A stretch of DNA of 12,259 nt from Tannerellaceae bacterium (GTDB taxonomy: Bacteria; Bacteroidota; Bacteroidia; Bacteroidales; Tannerellaceae): NCBI GenBank assembly GCA_031267205.1, contig JAIRZN010000039.1:1-12259 (forward strand), given 5' to 3'. The first letter of the stretch is position 1. The number at the start of each line of letters is the position of its first letter. The notes beneath the pieces were generated by a model, which was given only the letters and a program-made list of their open reading frames with translations, ran no database searches and had not been told where the DNA came from. A program made the position numbers and the translations under genes. Below are positions 7,810 to 12,259 of this stretch, in pieces.

Positions 7810-9616
7810 AATGAGCGACACCTTCCGGCTGCCTGATATGGAGGCTTTACACAGGGAGATAGATGACTTCACCCTGCCTGAGGGCGACCTGCGCACGTTG
7901 CCGCGCATCGGTATATCTGCGAACAGGAAGGATGAAACTTCGCGCATTGCAGAGGCCTACGTCGAAGCGGCGCTACGGGCGGGAGGGGCTCCGGTGTTGA
8001 TACCCGTCATCAACGACATACGGGCTTTGAGCGTCATTGTCGACCGGCTCGACGGATTGCTCATAAGCGGCGGCGGCGACATGAATCCGCTCTATATGAA
8101 AGAAGAGCCGACGCCCTCGCTTGGGGACGTGGATACGCTCAGGGATGAATACGACCTTATACTGCTCCGCCTGGCCTTCAACCGCGGGCTGCCCATCTTT
8201 GGCATATGCCGAGGGCATCAACTGATAAACGTAGCCTTCGGCGGTAGCCTGTACCAGGACATATATTCGCAGCATGCGAACGCCCTTAAGCATAGCCGGT
8301 CTATGTCGCGCGAGCAACCCTCGCACTCCGTCGAGTTGACCGCTGCCGGCAGCCGGCTGTATTCAATCATGAAGAGCGAGCGCATATACGTCAACTCATT
8401 CCACCACCAGGCAGTGAAAGAGCCTGCACCCGGATTCATACGGACAGCCCAGTCGCCCGACGGCCTCAACGAGGCTACGGAACACCCGGAATACCCCATC
8501 TTGAGCGTACAATGGCATCCTGAAACAATGACGGCGGTCGACAGCCGCATGTTAGACCTGTTCCGCCACCACGTAGACGAGGCCGCACGCTTCGCGAAAG
8601 CGAAAGAGCTGCACGCCCGCATACTAACCCTCGACACACATACCGACACACCGATGGCCTACGCCGGAGCTTTCGATCTCGGCAAAAAGACAGGGGGCGC
8701 ATTCAACCCGCCCTTTACGGAAGCGAAAGTCAGCCTCCCGCTTATGGAACAGGGCCGCCTTGACGCCGTGTTCATGGTAGCATATATCCCGCAGGGAGAA
8801 CTCACAGACGCAGCCCGCCGCGACGCTTACGATTACGCCCTCGACCGCCTCGCACAGGCGCTCCGGCAAGCTGAGCTATACCCCTCGCGCGTAGGAATCG
8901 CCCGCACGCCCGAAGACATCCTCCGCCTCAAAAGGGAAGGCAAGAAGGCCATCGTGCCGGGCGTCGAAAACGGTTACGCCATTGGAAAAGATATAAGCCG
9001 GCTGTCCGCGCTCAAGCAATCGGGCGTCTGTTACATGACGCTATGCCATAACGGCTATAATGACATATGCGACTCGTCGTCGGGCACGCCTGAGTGGAAT
9101 GGCCTCAGTCCGTTCGGCAAGGAGGTAGTCCGCGAGATGAACCGGCTGGGAATAATGATCGACGTCTCACATGCGGCGGAAAGCTCCTTTTATGACGTCC
9201 TCCATGAGAGCCGCACTCCGGTGATAGCCTCCCACTCTTCCGCCAGGGCGCTTTGCGACCATCCGCGCAACCTCGCCGACCGGCAGATATGCGAGCTTGC
9301 CGCAAAGGGGGGCGTCGTCAATATATGCCTATACGCAGGCTTTTTGAAACAAGGGGCGCAGATGGGAGAGGCTTCGCTTAGCGATGCCGTCCGTCACATC
9401 AATTACATTGTGAATCTCGCAGGCATCGACCATATAGGAATAGGCTCGGACTTTGACGGCGGAGGCGAACTCGAAGGCTGCCGCGCGAGCAACGAGCTGA
9501 TACATCTCACCACGCGCCTGCTTGACGAGGGATATTCCGAAGCGGATATACGTAAAATATGGGGCGAAAACCTGCTCAGGGTCATGGCTGCCGTACAGAC
9601 GTCCGCATCAATCTGA
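7802..9616 (+). CDS. Fusion of C26 gamma-glutamyl hydrolase and M19 membrane-type dipeptidase
   Basis: The 604 residues contain two complete enzyme domains. Residues ~33-262 are a class I glutamine-amidotransferase-like peptidase C26 (PuuD-type gamma-glutamyl-GABA hydrolase): SGGGDMNP at 89-96, GICRGHQL with nucleophile Cys136, and QWHPE with His239 and Glu241. Residues ~268-600 are an M19 (renal dipeptidase) zinc domain: DTHTDTP with His280 and Asp282, the bridging Glu389 in GVEN, DVSH with His457, ASHS with His478, and GSDFDGG with Asp550. All expected catalytic and metal residues appear intact in both halves. No signal peptide or membrane segment is seen, so it is probably cytosolic. The C26 half would release gamma-linked Glu and the M19 half hydrolyse dipeptides such as Cys-Gly; the coupling is inferred. 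The frame overlaps the gyrB stop by 8 nt; an in-frame ATG at 7811, one base after that stop, is an equally plausible start. Confidence 0.93.
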   Translation: MHKMSDTFRLPDMEALHREIDDFTLPEGDLRTLPRIGISANRKDETSRIAEAYVEAALRAGGAPVLIPVINDIRALSVIVDRLDGLLISGGGDMNPLYMKEEPTPSLGDVDTLRDEYDLILLRLAFNRGLPIFGICRGHQLINVAFGGSLYQDIYSQHANALKHSRSMSREQPSHSVELTAAGSRLYSIMKSERIYVNSFHHQAVKEPAPGFIRTAQSPDGLNEATEHPEYPILSVQWHPETMTAVDSRMLDLFRHHVDEAARFAKAKELHARILTLDTHTDTPMAYAGAFDLGKKTGGAFNPPFTEAKVSLPLMEQGRLDAVFMVAYIPQGELTDAARRDAYDYALDRLAQALRQAELYPSRVGIARTPEDILRLKREGKKAIVPGVENGYAIGKDISRLSALKQSGVCYMTLCHNGYNDICDSSSGTPEWNGLSPFGKEVVREMNRLGIMIDVSHAAESSFYDVLHESRTPVIASHSSARALCDHPRNLADRQICELAAKGGVVNICLYAGFLKQGAQMGEASLSDAVRHINYIVNLAGIDHIGIGSDFDGGGELEGCRASNELIHLTTRLLDEGYSEADIRKIWGENLLRVMAAVQTSASI

Positions 9617-9630
9617 AAACGTAACAATAA

Positions 9631-10266
9631 ATGCCAAAAGGTAAATTCTACGTAGTCTGGAAAGGACTTAATCCGGGAATATACGACAACTGGGACGACT
9701 GTCGCCGGCAAACAGAAGGACAGGTGGGCGCCAAATACAAATCCTTCCTCACACGCGAAGAAGCAGTCGAGGCCTTCGGCAAAGGACATGAAGCATACCT
9801 GCGTAACGCCACATACGCAAAGACCGTCCCCTCATGGAAGAAATCAAACGCCCCGGGCAAGCCTATCCTCCAAAGCATAGCCGTAGACGCCGCATGTAGC
9901 GGCAATCCGGGCGACATGGAATACCGCGGCGTCTACACAGCCACAGGCGAAGAAATATTCCACATCGGCCCCCTGAAACAGGGAACCAATAACGTCGGGG
10001 AATTCCTGGCCCTCGTACACGGACTCGCCCTCCTGAAGCAGAAAAACAGCCGCCTGCCCATCTACTCCGACAGCATGAACGCCATCAAATGGGTAAGGAA
10101 CAAAAAAAGCAAAACGCTCCTCGAACGCTCGGCAGCTAACCGCCCCATCTTCGAACTCCTCGAACGCGCCGAAAAATGGCTGAAGGAAAACGACTACTCC
10201 ACCGACATCCTGAAGTGGGAAACCTCCGAATGGGGAGAAATACCGGCCGACTTCGGCAGGAAATAA
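9631..10266 (+). CDS. rnhA: Ribonuclease HI with N-terminal viroplasmin domain
   Basis: This endonuclease degrades the RNA strand of RNA-DNA hybrids. The first ~50 residues (KFYVVWKGLNPGIYDNWDDC onward, then YKSFLTREEAVEAF) match the caulimovirus viroplasmin / RNase H1 N-terminal hybrid-binding domain. After a ~30-residue linker the RNase H fold begins, with candidate metal-binding residues Asp86 (VDAACSGNPG), Glu124 (NNVGEFLAL), Asp147 (YSDS) and Asp207 (IPADFGRK). The length of 211 residues is usual for this bacterial two-domain type. It lies 14 nt after the peptidase fusion and 7 nt before recO, so it is probably transcribed from the gyrB promoter. Its product would remove R-loops, whose formation is favoured by the negative supercoiling that gyrase creates; that link is inferred from context. 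Confidence 0.93.
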   Translation: MPKGKFYVVWKGLNPGIYDNWDDCRRQTEGQVGAKYKSFLTREEAVEAFGKGHEAYLRNATYAKTVPSWKKSNAPGKPILQSIAVDAACSGNPGDMEYRGVYTATGEEIFHIGPLKQGTNNVGEFLALVHGLALLKQKNSRLPIYSDSMNAIKWVRNKKSKTLLERSAANRPIFELLERAEKWLKENDYSTDILKWETSEWGEIPADFGRK

Positions 10267-10273
10267 AACCGCC

Positions 10274-10999
10274 ATGCTAAGCAAGACACAAGGCATCGTA
10301 CTACACGCCACCCCATACAGCGACACCCGCCTCATAGTACATATATACACCGAAGACTACGGGCGCACCTCCTGCATAGCCGCACGCGCCAAAGACAGGA
10401 AAAACTCCCTCCCCAAAGCTCTCTTTACCCCCCTGTCCATTATCGAAATAGAAATGGAACAAAAAAACGGCCGCGACTTCGCACAATTGCGCGAAGTAAA
10501 GCTCCTATACCCCTTCGCAAACCTCTTCGCCGACCCCGTGAAGAACGCCCTGGCCCTGTTCGTCGCCGAAGTGCTCTTCCGCGTCGTCAGGGAAACAGCG
10601 CCCGACCGACGGCTCTTCGCCTTCCTCACACGCTCCATACACGTGCTCGAAGATACAGGCAACGGCATCGCCAATTTCCACCTCGCCTTCCTGCTACGCC
10701 TGCTCGCATACTTAGGCATCTCCCCCAATGCCGACGCCTACCGCGACGGCGTATGGTTTGACATGCAAGACGGCGTATTCGTCGACACCGCGCCCATGCA
10801 CAAGCACTTCTTAGACAAAGCGGAAAGCCGCATATTAGCGCGCCTGCTACGCATAAGCTACGAAAACATGTCGCTCTACGCCTTTTCCCGCCACCAAAGA
10901 ATCCTCATACTCAACAAGCTGATAACCTACTACCGCCTCCACCTGCCGGAAGTGCCCGAAATAAAATCGCTACCCATCCTCCAAAGCCTCTTCGACTGA
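10274..10999 (+). CDS. recO: DNA repair protein RecO
   Basis: RecO helps RecR load RecA onto SSB-coated single-stranded DNA during gap repair. The 241-residue protein begins with the typical OB-fold start (TQGIVLHATPYSDTRLIVHIYTEDYGR), then a helical domain rich in Leu and Ala (residues ~85-150), and a helical C-terminus (residues ~175-241). The Cys4 zinc site of some RecO proteins, including the Deinococcus one, is missing: the corresponding stretch reads WFDMQDGVFVD with no Cys. Only one Cys (in TSCIAAR) occurs in the protein. Such zinc-less forms are normal in several lineages. It follows rnhA by 7 nt and is the last gene of the gyrB cluster. No clear terminator hairpin follows the TGA. 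Confidence 0.93.
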   Translation: MLSKTQGIVLHATPYSDTRLIVHIYTEDYGRTSCIAARAKDRKNSLPKALFTPLSIIEIEMEQKNGRDFAQLREVKLLYPFANLFADPVKNALALFVAEVLFRVVRETAPDRRLFAFLTRSIHVLEDTGNGIANFHLAFLLRLLAYLGISPNADAYRDGVWFDMQDGVFVDTAPMHKHFLDKAESRILARLLRISYENMSLYAFSRHQRILILNKLITYYRLHLPEVPEIKSLPILQSLFD

Positions 11000-11009
11000 T
11001 TTCTCTTTG

Positions 11010-11051
11010 TTTTCCACATACCTTTTCCATTATTTCCACGTTTATATAAAC
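11010..11051. promoter_or_regulatory. Repeated TTTTCCA motifs and perfect 12-bp palindrome upstream of porQ
   Basis: The 90-nt gap between recO and porQ contains TTTTCCAC (11010-11017), TTTTCCAT (11023-11030) and the near-copy ATTTCCAC (11032-11039). These are directly followed by GTTTATATAAAC (11040-11051), which equals its own reverse complement. The palindrome lies 38 nt before the porQ ATG, where an operator or a promoter-proximal site would be expected. A weak -7-like TAATTTCA at 11058 has TTTC (11033-11036) 21 nt upstream, which would place the palindrome within the spacer. A regulatory role is inferred only from position and symmetry. Confidence 0.4.
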
Positions 11052-11089
11052 AGTCTGTAATTTCAGCAGGTACTATAACTCAAACAAAA

Positions 11090-12022
11090 ATGAGAAACAT
11101 ATACGCTATATTGCTATTCGTCCTCACCGTCCGCGGAGCCGTAGCCCAGAACGGGGAAGAAGTATTCGCCTTCCTGCGCTACCCCTCGTCGGCAAGGATC
11201 GGCGCCATTGGCGGCAACAACGTCTCAATCGTAGAACGAGATCCCTCGACAGCCTTCCACAACCCCGCCTTAGCCGGCCAGGAAATGAGCGGCATGGTCA
11301 ACCTCAACTACATGAACTTCATGTCCGACATACACCTCGGCAGCGCCCTTTACGCCAAAGCCCTCGGCGAAAACGGAACCTGGGGAGCCGGCGCAAGCTT
11401 TATCAGCTACGGCAAATTCAAGCAAACAACGGAAGAAAAACTAATAGCAGGCGAGTTCTCCGTAGAAGACATAAGCCTGAACGCCATGTACTCGCACAAC
11501 CTCTCCGAACGCTGGCGTGGAGGCCTCGCCATCAAATTCCTCTACTCCTCGTTAGAAAGTTACACCTCCTACGGCCTTGCCGTAGACGCAGGCCTGAGCT
11601 ATTACGATCCCGAACGCGAACTCTCCTTCGGCCTCGCCCTGAAGAACGCCGGAGCGCAACTCAAGGCCTATTACGACAAACGCCAGGCATTGCCGTGGGA
11701 CATACAGGCGGGATTCACCAAACGCTTAGAACGCGCCCCCCTACGCCTGTCCCTGACGGCGATATACCTTAATACATGGAACATTGCCGCTATCGAGCAC
11801 CTCGTCGCGGGAGTAGAATTTGTGCCGTCCGAAAACTTCTGGCTCGCCCTCGGCTACAACCCCAAAGTAAACGCCGACATGAAACTAACGGGCGGCAACG
11901 CCCTAAGCGGCTTCTCCGCCGGCTGCGGCGTAAAGATAAAAACCTTCGACATCGGCCTCTCCGTCGCCCGCTACCACCCCTCAGCCATGTCCCTGATGCT
12001 CAGCATCTCCCTGATACCGTAA
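11090..12022 (+). CDS. porQ: Type IX secretion system protein PorQ
   Basis: This is an outer-membrane beta-barrel of the PorV/PorQ (FadL-like) type. In the type IX system PorQ works with the PorU sortase and PorZ in the attachment complex that anchors secreted cargo at the cell surface. A signal peptide (residues 1-19, AVA just before Gln20) precedes the family signature SARIGAIGGNNVS (34-46) and DPSTAFHNPALAG (51-63). The rest is a run of amphipathic strands with regular Gly and aromatic residues, and the chain ends in the short strand-like SLMLSISLIP. The length of 310 residues fits PorQ better than PorV, which is about 380-400. The ATG at 11090 directly gives the signal peptide. It is separated from recO by 90 nt with its own possible control sites. 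No other secretion-system gene is in the window, so the system's presence is inferred. PorQ rather than a PorV relative is likely, not certain. Confidence 0.8.
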   Translation: MRNIYAILLFVLTVRGAVAQNGEEVFAFLRYPSSARIGAIGGNNVSIVERDPSTAFHNPALAGQEMSGMVNLNYMNFMSDIHLGSALYAKALGENGTWGAGASFISYGKFKQTTEEKLIAGEFSVEDISLNAMYSHNLSERWRGGLAIKFLYSSLESYTSYGLAVDAGLSYYDPERELSFGLALKNAGAQLKAYYDKRQALPWDIQAGFTKRLERAPLRLSLTAIYLNTWNIAAIEHLVAGVEFVPSENFWLALGYNPKVNADMKLTGGNALSGFSAGCGVKIKTFDIGLSVARYHPSAMSLMLSISLIP

Positions 12023-12113
12023 CCCTAATCCAAACACCGGCAACCGGATCCCGATATACCGGAAGCATTCGGCAAACTACGCCACGCAGCGCCCCCTCAA
12101 CCGATCATATAAC

Positions 12114-12259
12114 GCCGCTTGGTGATTTCCGATGGTCGCTTGGGGAAAGCAATGTGCCGTTGGGGGAAAGCAGAGTGCCGTTGGGGGAAAGCAGAGTGCC
12201 GTTGGGGGAAAGCAGAGTGCCGTTGGGGGAAAGCAGAGTGCCGTTGGGGGAAAGCAGAG
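12114..12259. repeat. 21-bp tandem repeat array running off the right edge
   Basis: The unit contains the core GTTGGGGGAAAGCAGAG and recurs every 21 bp. In one phase, identical copies start at 12156, 12177, 12198 and 12219, with a fifth starting at 12240 and cut by the window end. Two degenerate copies lie to the left: 12135-12155 differs at 5 of 21 positions, and 12114-12134 is more diverged. There are no unique spacers, so it is not a CRISPR array. The period is seven codons and none of the six frames contains a stop inside the perfect units. On the minus strand one frame reads a TLLSPNG heptapeptide and ends at a TGA at 12105-12107. The stretch from 12023 to 12113 holds no recognisable gene or clear terminator, only a few CCGG-based short inverted motifs. 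Confidence 0.95.

Noticed and set aside
7057..7947. 296-codon open frame on the minus strand inside gyrB and the peptidase gene
   Set aside because: It is antisense to strongly conserved GyrB TOPRIM sequence, shows no family features, and is a by-product of GC-rich codon usage.
12114..12259. CRISPR array
   Set aside because: Copies abut directly with a 21-bp period and no unique spacers; no cas genes are nearby.
12132..12259. Plus-strand frame from ATG 12132 through the repeats (AVGGKQS units)
   Set aside because: It is open only because the array has no stops; differences between units are mostly non-silent in this frame, and no start signal is seen.

Overview
The window looks like a chromosomal segment from a member of the Bacteroidota, probably Bacteroidales. 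Four things point there: Bacteroides-type promoter elements (a TAnnTTTG -7 box upstream of gyrB and of parC), A/T-rich translation starts without a clear Shine-Dalgarno, a DUF3316-like envelope protein, and a PorQ-like protein of the type IX secretion system, which is confined to this phylum. All nine credible genes are on the + strand. No IS element, tRNA, rRNA or CRISPR array was seen.

Layout. (1) Bases 1-981 hold the 3' part of a Gfo/Idh/MocA oxidoreductase, closed by a strong intrinsic terminator at 1005-1046. (2) A tight cluster at 1118-5664 carries a topoisomerase IV A subunit (parC), a DUF3316-like secreted or outer-membrane protein, and an S41-family peptidase lipoprotein, with a 3-nt gap and then an ATGA overlap. 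(3) A 189-nt gap at 5665-5853 contains a long inverted repeat and then a good gyrB promoter. (4) A second tight cluster at 5854-10999 carries gyrB, a two-domain C26-M19 peptidase fusion, a viroplasmin-type RNase H and recO. (5) After 90 nt containing a perfect palindrome comes porQ (11090-12022). (6) The right edge is a 21-bp tandem repeat array that runs off the window.

Functionally, the two clusters are mostly DNA topology and repair (decatenation, negative supercoiling, RNA-DNA hybrid removal, recombination mediation) mixed with cell-envelope and peptide-degradation genes. The points most worth a second look are the fused gamma-glutamyl hydrolase/dipeptidase, which could be a single-chain two-step gamma-glutamyl-peptide degrader; the in-frame 21-bp array, which may be the C-terminal repeat of a convergent gene; the inverted repeat before gyrB; and the palindrome in front of porQ. 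No clearly new multi-gene system is visible; most genes here are recognisable housekeeping or envelope families.
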